Of a stretch of DNA of 64,000 nt, positions 43,744-52,872 are shown piece by piece. The first letter of the stretch is position 1; each line of letters opens with the position of its first letter. The notes under the pieces are model-generated. The model was not told the DNA's origin and did no database searches. It saw only the letters and a list, made by a program, of their open reading frames with translations. A program made the position numbers and the translations under genes. Source of the DNA: Saccharopolyspora sp. SCSIO 74807 (GTDB lineage: Bacteria > Actinomycetota > Actinomycetes > Mycobacteriales > Pseudonocardiaceae); NCBI RefSeq assembly GCF_037023755.1, contig NZ_CP146100.1:1614501-1678500 (forward strand). Reading direction: 5' to 3'.

Positions 43744-44751
43744 TCAGGCGGCGTTGTTCGGCAAGGTCACGAAACCGTGCTTGACCATCCAGTCCCTGGC
43801 CACGTCGGCCGGGTCCCGGCCGTCGACGTCGACGCCCGCGTTGAGCTCCATCAGCTCGGCGTTGTTCAACCGGTCCGAGATCGGCTGGAACACCTGCTGC
43901 AACTGCGGATACCGCTGCAGCATCCCGGCCCGCACCGTGACCCCGAGGTTGTAGCGCGGGAAGAACCCCTTGTCGTCGGTCAGCACCTTCAGGTCCAGCG
44001 AGCGGATCCGCCCGTCGGTCGTGAACACCTCGCCGAAGTTGCAGGTGTTGCCCGACGCGGTCGCCGCGTAGATGGTGCCGGTGTTCAGCGTCTCCACCCG
44101 GGACGGGTCCACCTCGAAACCGTAGGTCTGCGAAACCCCGGGCAGGCCGTCGTTGCGGCTGGCGAACTCGGTCTCCACGCAGAAGCTCAGCTCCTGCGGC
44201 CGCTCGGCGCCCAGCCGCTTGAGGTCGGAGAAGGTCTCCACCCCGAGCCGCCGCGCGTTCTGCTGGTTCAACGCGAACGAGTAGGTGTTGTCCGCCTGCA
44301 ACGCCAAGGCGAACCAGGCGACCCCGTTGCGCTCGAGGTCCATCTTGCGCACGGCCTCGTACTGGGCGATCGGATCCGGGATCGGCTCGGTGTTGCCGTT
44401 GTAGCTGATCCAGGACGCGCCGGTGTACTCCCACAGCACGTCGATCTGGTTGCTGACCAGTGCGTTGCGGGCGCTGGCCGAGCCGGTGATGTTGCTCAGG
44501 TCGCGCACCTCGGCGCCTGCGGCCAGCAGCGCGAACTCGGCCAGGTAGGCGAGCACGATCTGCTCGGTGAAGTCCTTCGAGCCGACCGTGAACCGCACGC
44601 CCTCCAGCTCCGGGACCGGCCGGATCGAGCCCGGCTCGACCCGCAGCGGCACCGACGAGCCGGAGCTGAGCCCGCAACCGCTCAGCGCCGCGCCCGCCGC
44701 CGCGGCCGAGGCGAGTTTCAACGCGCTCCGCCGGGACATCCGTGTGTTCAT
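43744..44751 (-). CDS. Compatible-solute ABC transporter substrate-binding lipoprotein (OpuCC/ProX type)
   Basis: This 335-residue binding protein has a Tat-like lipoprotein signal (MSRRSALKLASAAAAGAALSGC, written with two arginines before the hydrophobic run and the lipobox LSGC). FTVGSKDFTEQIVLAYLAEF is the hallmark of the glycine betaine/choline OpuAC-like family, with EYTGASWISYNG aromatic residues that cage the quaternary amine. The ATG overlaps the permease stop by 4 bp. It is the last gene of the operon. Confidence 0.93.
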   Translation of the reverse strand: MNTRMSRRSALKLASAAAAGAALSGCGLSSGSSVPLRVEPGSIRPVPELEGVRFTVGSKDFTEQIVLAYLAEFALLAAGAEVRDLSNITGSASARNALVSNQIDVLWEYTGASWISYNGNTEPIPDPIAQYEAVRKMDLERNGVAWFALALQADNTYSFALNQQNARRLGVETFSDLKRLGAERPQELSFCVETEFASRNDGLPGVSQTYGFEVDPSRVETLNTGTIYAATASGNTCNFGEVFTTDGRIRSLDLKVLTDDKGFFPRYNLGVTVRAGMLQRYPQLQQVFQPISDRLNNAELMELNAGVDVDGRDPADVARDWMVKHGFVTLPNNAA

Positions 44752-45515
44752 CGCAGTCCCTTCGGAGACAGGTACTGCTCGGCGACGCCGCCGAGCCAGT
44801 CCACCAGCAGCGCCAGTGCCATCGCGAGCACCGCGCCGACCGACAGCACCGTCCAGTTGCTGAGCTTGTAACCGGTGTCGATCAGCTCCCCGACACCGCC
44901 CGCGCCGACGAACCACGCCAGCGAGGCGGTCCCGACGGCCAGCACCAGCGCGGTGCGCAGCCCGGCGAGGATGAACGGCACCGACAGCGGCAGTTCGATC
45001 CGCAGCAGCACCTTCGTCCCGGACATGCCGATGCCCCGGCCCGCGTCGATCAGCGCCGGATCCACCTGCTGCAGCCCGACGAGCGTGTTGCGCAGCACCG
45101 GCAGCAGGGCGTAGACGGCGATCGGCAACGTGGCGATCCAGAAACCGGTGGTGCCGTTGGTGAGCAGGAAGAACAGCACCAGCAGGCCGACCGACGGGGC
45201 TGCCTGGCCGACGTTCGCGATGCCGATCACGATCGGGCTCAGCCGCCGCGCCCAGGAACGGCTCAGCAGCACGCCCAGCGGGACCGCCAGCAGCACCACG
45301 ATCAGCGCCACGGCCAGGCTGATCAGGAAGTGCTGCCAGGTCAGCGTCAGCAACGCGGACGCGGTGATGTTCCGCGAAGTGATCACGTTGTCCCGGTGCG
45401 CGTACGCGACGCCGAGCACCACCGCGACCAGCACCGCGGCCACGATCGGCTGGGCGAACAGCCGCAGCCGTTCCGCTCCGCGCGATCCGGAGTCCGAGGA
45501 GTAGGCGCTGGTCAT
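44748..45515 (-). CDS. Compatible-solute ABC transporter permease (second)
   Basis: This 255-residue permease has about six helices and the ABC-2/BPD permease signature DAGRGIGMSGTKVLLRIELP (EAA loop). It should form the channel with the other permease of the operon. Its ATG overlaps the ATPase stop by 4 bp. GNTGVGE-like loops (VGAGGVGELIDTG) fit OpuC-type subunits. Confidence 0.93.
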   Translation of the reverse strand: MTSAYSSDSGSRGAERLRLFAQPIVAAVLVAVVLGVAYAHRDNVITSRNITASALLTLTWQHFLISLAVALIVVLLAVPLGVLLSRSWARRLSPIVIGIANVGQAAPSVGLLVLFFLLTNGTTGFWIATLPIAVYALLPVLRNTLVGLQQVDPALIDAGRGIGMSGTKVLLRIELPLSVPFILAGLRTALVLAVGTASLAWFVGAGGVGELIDTGYKLSNWTVLSVGAVLAMALALLVDWLGGVAEQYLSPKGLR

Positions 45516-46774
45516 GACCGCGCCTCGGCATCCGCGGCACCGGCGTCGGCGGCACCGGCGTCGCCGGTGTCCGCGGCCGCAGCGTCGCCGGTGTCCGCAC
45601 CGCTGTCCGCGTGTTCCTCGCGCAGCGATTTGATCGTGGTCATCACCGTGTCGATGTCGACCACGCCGATGTACTCCCCGCGCGAGCCGGTGACCACCGC
45701 GACCCCGTCGTCGTCGGTCAGGATCGCTTCCAGCGCGTCCTGCAACGTGGAGGCGGGCGAGACGCTGTCCTCCACCGGGCGCCCGGCCCGCGACAGCGTG
45801 GACACCGCACCGGCTTCGCGAGCGGTGGTCCAGCGCAGCGGCCGCTTCCGGCGGTCCAGCACCAATCCGATCGCGCCGCGCCGGGTGCCCAGCCGGTCCC
45901 GGAGCAAACCGGGTTCCTCGTCGACCGCGGCGGTCGGCACCTGGCCGAGTTCGATCTCGCGGACCCGGCGCAGCGTGAGCTGCTTGAGCGCGGCGCCCGC
46001 CCCGACGAACCCGGCGACCGTGTCGTCGGCGGGGTTGGCCAGGATCGCGTCCGGCGTGTCGTACTGCAGGATCTTGGACTGGTCACCGAGCACCGCGATC
46101 CGGTCGCCCAGCTTCACGGCCTCGTCGAAGTCGTGCGTGACGAACACGATCGTCTTGCCCAGGTCGGCCTGCAGCCGCATCAGCTCGTCCTGCAGCACCC
46201 CGCGGGTGATCGGGTCCACCGCTCCGAACGGCTCGTCCATCAGCAGCACCGGCGGATCCGCGGCTAACGCGCGGGCCACCCCGACGCGCTGTGCCTGGCC
46301 GCCGGAGAGCTGGCGCGGGTAGCGCTTGCGGTACTCCGCCGGGTCCAGCCCGACCAGGTCCAGCATCTCGTCCACGCGCTCGCCGGTCCGCTGCTTGCTC
46401 CACCCGACCAGGCCCGGCACCATGCCGACGTTCTCGCCGACGGTCATGTGCGGGAACAGCCCGGCCTGCTGGATCGAGTAGCCGATCTCGCGGCGCAACT
46501 TGTCCGGGTCCAGGTTCAGCACGTCCTGGCCGCCGATGGTGATCCGCCCGGAGCTGGGCTCGATCAACCGGTTGATCATCCGCATGGTGGTGGTCTTGCC
46601 GCTGCCGGACGGACCGACCAGCACCACCGTCTCGCCAGCCGGAATGGTCATCGTGACCGATTCGACCGCGGCGAGCTTCTGACCCGGATAACGCTTGGAG
46701 ACCTCCTCCAGGCGGATCTCCACCCCGTGTCCGTTGCCGGAGTCGTCGGAGCCGGGCACTTCGTTGTCAGCCAC
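45512..46774 (-). CDS. Compatible-solute ABC transporter ATPase with CBS domains
   Basis: This 420-residue ATPase has Walker A (VGPSGSGKTTTMRMI), the signature LSGGQAQRVGVARAL and Walker B (VLLMDEPFGAVDP). Two CBS domains follow (about residues 270-385, VSPASTLQDALEAILTDD), which sense ionic strength or adenine nucleotides in OpuA/OpuC. The C-terminus is an Ala/Asp-rich tail (DTGDAAAADTGDAGAADAG). The start is GTG 46774 and overlaps the upstream permease stop by 8 bp. Confidence 0.94.
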   Translation of the reverse strand: MADNEVPGSDDSGNGHGVEIRLEEVSKRYPGQKLAAVESVTMTIPAGETVVLVGPSGSGKTTTMRMINRLIEPSSGRITIGGQDVLNLDPDKLRREIGYSIQQAGLFPHMTVGENVGMVPGLVGWSKQRTGERVDEMLDLVGLDPAEYRKRYPRQLSGGQAQRVGVARALAADPPVLLMDEPFGAVDPITRGVLQDELMRLQADLGKTIVFVTHDFDEAVKLGDRIAVLGDQSKILQYDTPDAILANPADDTVAGFVGAGAALKQLTLRRVREIELGQVPTAAVDEEPGLLRDRLGTRRGAIGLVLDRRKRPLRWTTAREAGAVSTLSRAGRPVEDSVSPASTLQDALEAILTDDDGVAVVTGSRGEYIGVVDIDTVMTTIKSLREEHADSGADTGDAAAADTGDAGAADAGAADAEARS

Positions 46775-47414
46775 GAATACCTCTCGAAGTCGTCAGGCGC
46801 CCGAGCAGCACGAACACCCCGTCCAGCAGCAGCGCCAGCACGATCACGCCGAGCGTGCCCGCGAGCGCCATGTTCAGCGCGTTGGCGCTGCCCAGCCCGG
46901 ACAGCCCGCTGAAGATCAGGTTTCCGAGCCCGGGTCCCTTGGCGTAGGCGGCGATGGCCGCGATGCCCATCAGCATCTGCGTGCTGACCCGCATCCCGGC
47001 GAGGATCCCCGGCCATGCCAACGCCAGTTCGACCCTGGTCAGCACCCGCAGCCGGTTCATGCCGATGCCGCGGGCGGCGTCCAGCACGGGCTGGTCCACC
47101 GACGACAGCCCGACGATGGTGTTGCGCACGATCGGCAGCAGCGCGTACAGCACCAAGGTCACCACCGACGGCGCGACGCCCAGCCCGAGAACCGGGATGA
47201 GCAGCCCGAACAGGGCGAACGATGGCACGGTCAGCACCGCGCTGGAAAGGGCGGTGGCCACCGCCGCCCCGGCGGGGCTGCGGTAGACCGCAACCCCGAC
47301 CAGGACGCCGACGATGGTCGCCAGCAGGATGCACTGCACCACCATGCTGGCGTGCTGGTAGGAATCGACCAGCAGTTGCTGCCACCTGGAGGCGACGTAG
47401 TCCAGGAAACTCAC
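46767..47414 (-). CDS. Compatible-solute ABC transporter permease (first)
   Basis: This 215-residue permease has five to six helices and the EAA loop DAARGIGMNRLRVLTRVELA. It pairs with the permease at 44748. Its start overlaps the BCCT carrier stop by 4 bp, so uptake by the sodium-coupled carrier and by the ABC importer is expressed from one transcript. Confidence 0.93.
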   Translation of the reverse strand: MSFLDYVASRWQQLLVDSYQHASMVVQCILLATIVGVLVGVAVYRSPAGAAVATALSSAVLTVPSFALFGLLIPVLGLGVAPSVVTLVLYALLPIVRNTIVGLSSVDQPVLDAARGIGMNRLRVLTRVELALAWPGILAGMRVSTQMLMGIAAIAAYAKGPGLGNLIFSGLSGLGSANALNMALAGTLGVIVLALLLDGVFVLLGRLTTSRGIRG

Positions 47415-49195
47415 GAACCGTTCTTCTCCGAATTCCCGGCGTCGCCGCTTTCCTCGCCCTCGTCCTCGGCGGGCGTGGTGACCAGCTGGAAGTCACCCTC
47501 GTGCTCCTCGGTGCCCGCGATGACCGCCTGCTCGAGGACCTCAGCGCCCTTCTCGTCGCGCAGCGTGATCGGGTCGCTGCGCAGGTCCTTGGTGAGGGCG
47601 ACGCACAGGAACACCATGACGATCGCGAACGGCAGCGCGCCCATGAACGTGAGGTTCTGGATGCCTTCCAACGCGTTGTTCCCGCCGATCACCAGCATGA
47701 TCGCGGCGACCGCACCGGTGGCGGCACCCCAGAAGATGACCACCCAGCGGCTGGGCTCGATCGAACCCCGCTGCGAGAGCGTGCCCATCACGACCGAGGC
47801 GGCGTCGGCACCGGAGACGAAGAAGATCGCCACCAGCACCATGACCAGCACCGAAGTGATCACGGACAACGGCATGTTCTCCAGCACGGAGAAGGTCTGC
47901 GCCTCGGCCTCACCGCTGCCGGCCGGGTTCTGCCCGGCCTGCTGGCTGCCGATGGCCGCGCCACCGAAGATGGCGAACCACACGAGGCTGACCACGCTGG
48001 GCACCAGCATCACGCCGCCGATGAACTGCCGGATCGTGCGGCCGCGGCTGATCCGCGCGATGAACATCCCGACGAACGGCGTCCAGGAGATCCACCACGC
48101 CCAGTAGAAGATCGTCCAAGTGGACAGCCACTCGTGCATCTCGCCGCCGCCGGTCGCTCCGGCGCGGGAGGCCATGTCGCCGAAGTCGCTGATGTACGCG
48201 CCCAGCGAGGTCGGCAGCAGGTTCAGGATCAGCACGGTCGGGCCGACGACGAACACGAAGATCGCCAGCAGCGCGGCGAGCACCATGTTGATGTTCGACA
48301 GCCACTGGATGCCCTTGGCGACACCGGACACCGCGGAGAGGATGAAGCAGATCGTCAGCACGACGATGATCCCCACGAGCAGGATCTTGCTCGTCGCGCC
48401 GATCCACCCGGCGGCCTGCATCCCCGCCTGGATCTGCAGGGTGCCCAGGCCCAGCGATGCCGCGGAGCCGAACAGCGTCGCGAACAGCGCGAGGATGTCG
48501 ATCAGCCTGCCGAGCGGGCCTTCGGCGTTGCGCTTGCCGATCAACGGCAGGAACACCGCGCTGATCAGCTGCTTGCGGCCGCGGCGGAAGCTGCTGTAGG
48601 CGATGGCGAGGCCGACCACCGCGTAGATCGCCCACGGGTGCAACGTCCAGTGGAACAGCGAAGTCGCCATCGCGGTGTTCACCGCGGGGTCGGACTCCGG
48701 CGCCACCGTTCCCGGCGGTGGTTCGGTGAAGTGCGACAACGGCTCGCTGACGCCGTAGAACATCAGGCCGATGCCCATGCCGGCGCTGAACATCATCGCG
48801 ATCCAGGACACCGTCCTGAACTCCGGCTTCTCGCCGTCCTCCCCCAGCGGGATGCGCCCGTACCGGCTGAACGCCAGGAACAGCGCGAAGATGACGAAAC
48901 CGGTCGCGGCCAGCACGAAGCCCCAGCCGATGTTGAGCACCAGCCAGTCCAGCGCGGCGTCCGCGAAGGCCTTCAGCGAATTGGTGCTCAGCGCACCCCA
49001 GGCCACCAGGATGAACATGATGGCCGCGGTGGTGCCGAAGACGACCCAGTCGGTCCTCGGCTTCTCGATGAACTGGGACTGTCCGGATAGCTCCGGTGGA
49101 TGGCTCGATGCGGCCGAGCCACCCCTTCCTTGATCTGTTTCAGTAGACACAGGTACCGGCGCCCACTCGCGACGCCCCCTCCTCTCCGTCCTCAT
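47411..49195 (-). CDS. BCCT-family glycine betaine/choline transporter
   Basis: This 594-residue carrier has twelve helices. The BCCT signatures are AGMGIGLMFYGVSEPLSHF and the tryptophan-rich segment TIFYWAWWISWTPFVGMFIARISRGRT (written here in part), which cages the trimethylammonium group. It has long acidic ends, of which the C-terminal tail (EDEGEESGDAGNSEKNGS) may sense osmolarity. The start at ATG 49195 is the first in frame; GTG 49150 is possible. It leads the five-gene operon. Confidence 0.94.
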   Translation of the reverse strand: MRTERRGRREWAPVPVSTETDQGRGGSAASSHPPELSGQSQFIEKPRTDWVVFGTTAAIMFILVAWGALSTNSLKAFADAALDWLVLNIGWGFVLAATGFVIFALFLAFSRYGRIPLGEDGEKPEFRTVSWIAMMFSAGMGIGLMFYGVSEPLSHFTEPPPGTVAPESDPAVNTAMATSLFHWTLHPWAIYAVVGLAIAYSSFRRGRKQLISAVFLPLIGKRNAEGPLGRLIDILALFATLFGSAASLGLGTLQIQAGMQAAGWIGATSKILLVGIIVVLTICFILSAVSGVAKGIQWLSNINMVLAALLAIFVFVVGPTVLILNLLPTSLGAYISDFGDMASRAGATGGGEMHEWLSTWTIFYWAWWISWTPFVGMFIARISRGRTIRQFIGGVMLVPSVVSLVWFAIFGGAAIGSQQAGQNPAGSGEAEAQTFSVLENMPLSVITSVLVMVLVAIFFVSGADAASVVMGTLSQRGSIEPSRWVVIFWGAATGAVAAIMLVIGGNNALEGIQNLTFMGALPFAIVMVFLCVALTKDLRSDPITLRDEKGAEVLEQAVIAGTEEHEGDFQLVTTPAEDEGEESGDAGNSEKNGS

Positions 49196-49999
49196 GTCAC
49201 GACCGCCGGGACCTATTCAGCTGTCACAACCTGCTCGTACAGGAACTGGTTCCGGCCGTCTGCAACCCGTAAACCGTGACCCATTCGGCGGATCAAGGCA
49301 AGCACGCCTGCGCTGAGCGTGGCCGAACCGACATCTAGACTCGGCCGCCGTGGCGACCAATTCCGGCCATGCACGAGGCGCTCGGCGCCGGCTGCGCAGT
49401 CCGGTCCCGGCGGCCGCCACGGAGTCACTGTCCGTAGCAACGCACCCGGCCTCCGGTGGCTCAACTCCCGGCCCCGGGAGCCCCACCGTGATCGCTGTTC
49501 TGTTCGCCGCCGCCGGTTCGGCGCTCGCCCGTCGCAGGCGACGGGTATTTCGCATTGTAGGTGCACTGGGAGCCAGGCGGCTCGCATTTCGGGTATTTCT
49601 CCAGGCAGCGGGGGATCCTCCGGGAACGCGCGAAGCGCCCGGCACGGCCTCCGCGTCCTCGATCCACGCCCCGTCGGTGCTGCGAGCCACGGCGCGCAGG
49701 CATCCGGATCATCCTGCACGCTTCGTAGCCGATGGAACCTTAGTCTTCACCCGTCCGAGAGAAAAGCCCTCGCCGTTACGATCGGTGACATCGTGGCGGA
49801 CGTGCCGCGTGCCCACCGAGAACTTTCGTTTGCTCGGGCAATTGATCCACCCGAGAATTCACGCTTCGCGCGGCCCTCCGAACCCGCGGGCGGAATTCCC
49901 GACAAAGATCAAGGAACGTCGTCCGATCGTTTCCGACATGTGTCCTCAGCGCGATATCCGCGCGAACGCACTCGCGCAGTGCAAGGAGTCCCGAAGACC
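49196..49999. other. 804-bp gene-poor region
   Basis: No reading frame here is convincing on either strand. It should hold the divergent promoters of the solute-uptake operon (minus) and the copper-protein operon (plus). Its right half is less GC-rich than the surroundings. A short minus-strand frame (49461-49712) contains a cysteine/lysine-rich segment (CLEKYPKCEPPGSQC) that might be a small gene or a remnant. Confidence 0.5.
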
Positions 50000-50728
50000 A
50001 TGAACGAATCCAGACCCGCCGCGCGGCTCGCGGTCACCGCCGCAGCCATCGGGCTCAGCGCCCTCGCCGGCGCGGGCACCGCCACCGCGCACGTCCACGT
50101 GCAGCCGGAACAAGCCGAGCAAGGCGGCACCGCGAAGGTCACCTTCCGGGTGCCGAACGAACGACCGGACGCGGGCACCGTCCGCGTGCACGTGGCGCTA
50201 CCGCTGGAGCACCCGCTGAGTTCGGTGCGCACCCGCCCGCTGCCCGGCTGGACGGCGCAGGTGCAGAAGGTGCGGCTGGACCGGCCGGTCAACGTGGCGG
50301 GCGCCGAGGTCACCGAGGCCGTCTCCGGCATCACCTGGACCGCCCGGCCCGGCACCAGGATCGCCCCGGACCAGTTCGAGGAGTTCGAGGCGACCCTCGG
50401 CACCCTGCCCACCGACACCGGCGAGGTGTTGCTTCCCGCCGAGCAGACCTACGACAGCGGCGAAGTGGTGCGCTGGGACCAGTCGCAGGGACCGGACGGT
50501 TCCGAACCCGAGCGCCCGGCCCCCAGCCTGCAACTGCTGCCCGCGACCGAGGAGCACTCCCACGGCGCGCCCGCGGACAGCGCCGCACCGAGTTCCGGCG
50601 AGCCCGCGCCCGCATCGGACGACACCGCGCGCGTGCTCGGCGGCGCGGGCCTGCTCGTCGGCGCGCTCGGCCTCGGCGTGGGCATCGGTGCACTGTTGCG
50701 CGGCCGGCGCGGGCGGGCCGACTCATGA
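50000..50728 (+). CDS. ycnI: YcnI-family secreted copper-binding protein
   Basis: This 242-residue exported protein (signal peptide about residues 1-30) begins its mature part HVHVQPEQAEQGGTAKVTFRVP, with the histidine that binds copper in YcnI/DUF1775 proteins. It has a beta-sandwich body, a proline-rich linker and a C-terminal membrane helix (VLGGAGLLVGALGLGVGIGALL). The start is ATG 50000 after AAGGAG. It is coupled to copC by a 4-bp overlap. Confidence 0.92.
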   Translation: MNESRPAARLAVTAAAIGLSALAGAGTATAHVHVQPEQAEQGGTAKVTFRVPNERPDAGTVRVHVALPLEHPLSSVRTRPLPGWTAQVQKVRLDRPVNVAGAEVTEAVSGITWTARPGTRIAPDQFEEFEATLGTLPTDTGEVLLPAEQTYDSGEVVRWDQSQGPDGSEPERPAPSLQLLPATEEHSHGAPADSAAPSSGEPAPASDDTARVLGGAGLLVGALGLGVGIGALLRGRRGRADS

Positions 50729-51255
50729 GGCGGCTGCTGGCTACCGCGGCCCTGACCTGCACCGCACTGCTCGGCCTTGCCGGCCCGGCGGCCGCGCACA
50801 ACACGCTGGTCGGAAGCGACCCGGCCGAGGGCGCACAGCTGGCCACCGGCCCCGGCGAGGTGCGGCTGACCTTCGACCAGCCGGTGCGCGCGGGCGAGGG
50901 CTACAACACGGTCAACGTCGTCGGGCCGGACGGCAGCTACTGGACCGACGGCCAGGTGCGGGTGACCGGCAACTCGGTCAGCGCGCCGGTGCGCCCGCTC
51001 GGTCCGGCAGGTGTCTACACGGTCGGCTACCGGGTGCTGTCCAACGACGGACATCCGGTGCCCGGCAAGGTGTCGTTCACGCTCACCGAACCCGGCGGCG
51101 GCACCCCGGCCCCGCCACCGGCCGCCGCGGACGGGTCGCAGCAGCACTCCGGCGGCGCGATGCCGATCTGGCCGTGGATCGCGGGTGCGGTCGTGCTGGT
51201 CGTCGCCGGGCTGGTGCTGGCGCTGCGGCTGGGCAAGCCGACCGACGAGGGCTGA
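50725..51255 (+). CDS. copC: CopC-domain copper-binding protein
   Basis: This 176-residue secreted, membrane-anchored protein has a signal peptide cleaved before HNTLVGSDPAEGAQLATGP, so the N-terminal histidine binds Cu(II). The CopC beta-barrel ends with LSNDGHPVPGKVSFTL. One C-terminal helix follows (IWPWIAGAVVLVVAGLVLAL). CopD is not encoded nearby. Together with YcnI it probably delivers or buffers copper outside the membrane. Confidence 0.92.
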   Translation: MRRLLATAALTCTALLGLAGPAAAHNTLVGSDPAEGAQLATGPGEVRLTFDQPVRAGEGYNTVNVVGPDGSYWTDGQVRVTGNSVSAPVRPLGPAGVYTVGYRVLSNDGHPVPGKVSFTLTEPGGGTPAPPPAAADGSQQHSGGAMPIWPWIAGAVVLVVAGLVLALRLGKPTDEG

Positions 51256-51436
51256 TCCGCCGGGCTCCGACTGGCACGTTCGGCGGTATGACGCGGCGCA
51301 GCGCGAACTAGAGTCGAGCACTGCGCCGCGAACCGTGCGATCATCGGCGGCCCCGGCAGGCGCGCAGAGCTTCAGCCGCGCCGAATCGGACCCGATTCTT
51401 CCGCGATGCGAAAGTCCGTGCCCTGTCGCCGAACGG

Positions 51437-51721
51437 TCATTCGCGCTCGGTGAGTTGCTGGGCGGTCGGCATCTGCAGCGTCTCCAGCCGCCCCACGGCA
51501 CCGCGCCCGCGCCGCGCGAGCTCACGCCGGCTGATCCGGCCATCGGCATAGATCCGGTAAGCGTGGCTGAGCATCACCAGCTCGGCCAGGTGATCCACGG
51601 CGCGCTGCCGCGCCTGCTCGCTCAGCCCGGGCACCAGCACGACCTCGGTGTCCACCACGTCGTCCAGCACTCGCGCGGAGTGCAGCGCCTTGCGGCCGCG
51701 CAGCGTCACCTTCCGGCCCAT
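51437..51721 (-). CDS. Hypothetical basic protein, about 94 residues
   Basis: This small basic helical protein begins MGRKVTLRGRKALHSARVL and continues ELVMLSHAYRIYADGRISRREL. It has no signal peptide or known motif. The start is uncertain; ATG 51721 gives good codon usage, but the frame stays open to 51964. It might be a small nucleic-acid-binding protein (a guess from the charge). It is convergent with copC. Confidence 0.5.
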   Translation of the reverse strand: MGRKVTLRGRKALHSARVLDDVVDTEVVLVPGLSEQARQRAVDHLAELVMLSHAYRIYADGRISRRELARRGRGAVGRLETLQMPTAQQLTERE

Positions 51722-51884
51722 CCGCCGCAGCCATGCGGCCCTTCCGCCCGATCCGTCCACTCGGCCCCCCAACAGCCGCCGACATCCACGTCTGACTACC
51801 ACGCCAGGGTCACGTCTTTCACCAAGAATCACCGCACGAACAACCTGGGTCGACAAAGTTCGCCCGATCGTACGTATCAACTTC

Positions 51885-52793
51885 CTAGCGATACGGCTCC
51901 CACTGCACCGTGCGATCACCCTCGCGCATCGAACGCAGCCGGATCCGCAGCTGCTCCCGCACACCCGGATTGCTGCGCAGGATCGGCAGCACGCTGGCCG
52001 TGATCTTCAGCTCGCGCAGGTCGCGCAACACCTGGAAGCCCGGCCAGGCCGTCACGTCGAAGCCGTAGACCGCGGCCAGCTCCCGGTAGCGCTCCGGCGG
52101 TGCGCCGAGCCGCAACATGCCGACCGCCATCGGCGTGAGGTCCCACTCCGGCGGCCCAGCGCACAACGAGTCCAGATCGCACAGCAGCGGCCCCTCCGGA
52201 CCTGCGATCAGGTTGCCGAGGTGCGCGTCGCCGTGCACCACCGAGCGGGCCAGCGGGAACTCCAGCCGTCCCAACCGCTCCTCGACGTCGTCGCAGTAGT
52301 GCTGCAGGAACGCGCAGTCGGCGGCGTCCAGCTCCTCCGCGTCCGCGATGCGCCTGCGCACGTCTTCCATCGGGCGCCATTCGGGCAACGTGGACGGCAC
52401 CGGCAGCGCGTGCACCTGCCGCAGCAACCCGCCCAGGTCGCTACCGCCCGGCGCCGGGCCGACCTCCGGCACCGCCTGCCACAGCGTCGCCAGATGCCCT
52501 CCCGCGCGCACCGGCTGCGCAACTCCCGGCAGCAGCCGCACCGCGGGCACCTGGTGCTCGGCCAGCACGCGACCGGCCTCCACAACGTTGACCGCGCGGT
52601 AGGAGAACGACGGAGCCAGCACGATCCGCACGATCACCGGATGCTCCCGCAGCAGGAACACCCCGTTGTTGACGAACCGCACCAGCTTCGCCCCGCGCGG
52701 GTCCAACCCCGCGGCGGCGCAGATCTCCGCCAGCGCCATCGCCAGCTTCGGCCGGGTGTAGCGGCCTTCCGCGGCACGGGTGCGCGACGTCAT
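51885..52793 (-). CDS. Aminoglycoside phosphotransferase-fold kinase
   Basis: This is a 302-residue APH-fold protein. It has a short N-lobe with FVNNGVFLLREHPVIVRI, the Brenner motif VVHGDAHLGNLIAGPEG and the metal-binding LLCDLDSLCAGPPEWDL. This family phosphorylates small hydroxylated molecules or antibiotics; the substrate is unknown. The start is ATG 52793 (MTSRTRAAEG). It lies 79 bp after the XRE-TPR gene on the same strand. Confidence 0.88.
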   Translation of the reverse strand: MTSRTRAAEGRYTRPKLAMALAEICAAAGLDPRGAKLVRFVNNGVFLLREHPVIVRIVLAPSFSYRAVNVVEAGRVLAEHQVPAVRLLPGVAQPVRAGGHLATLWQAVPEVGPAPGGSDLGGLLRQVHALPVPSTLPEWRPMEDVRRRIADAEELDAADCAFLQHYCDDVEERLGRLEFPLARSVVHGDAHLGNLIAGPEGPLLCDLDSLCAGPPEWDLTPMAVGMLRLGAPPERYRELAAVYGFDVTAWPGFQVLRDLRELKITASVLPILRSNPGVREQLRIRLRSMREGDRTVQWEPYR

Positions 52794-52872
52794 CGAGAAC
52801 CCATCGGAGTGCGGCCGCGCACCGCCGCCGCAGCGGCCTGCTTCCGGGGCGGCGGCCCCGCGCTCACCGGAC

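Noticed and set aside
49213-49719. Minus-strand 168-codon frame before the BCCT gene
   Set aside because: Composition is mixed and domain-free, and it conflicts with two other equally weak frames over the same bases.
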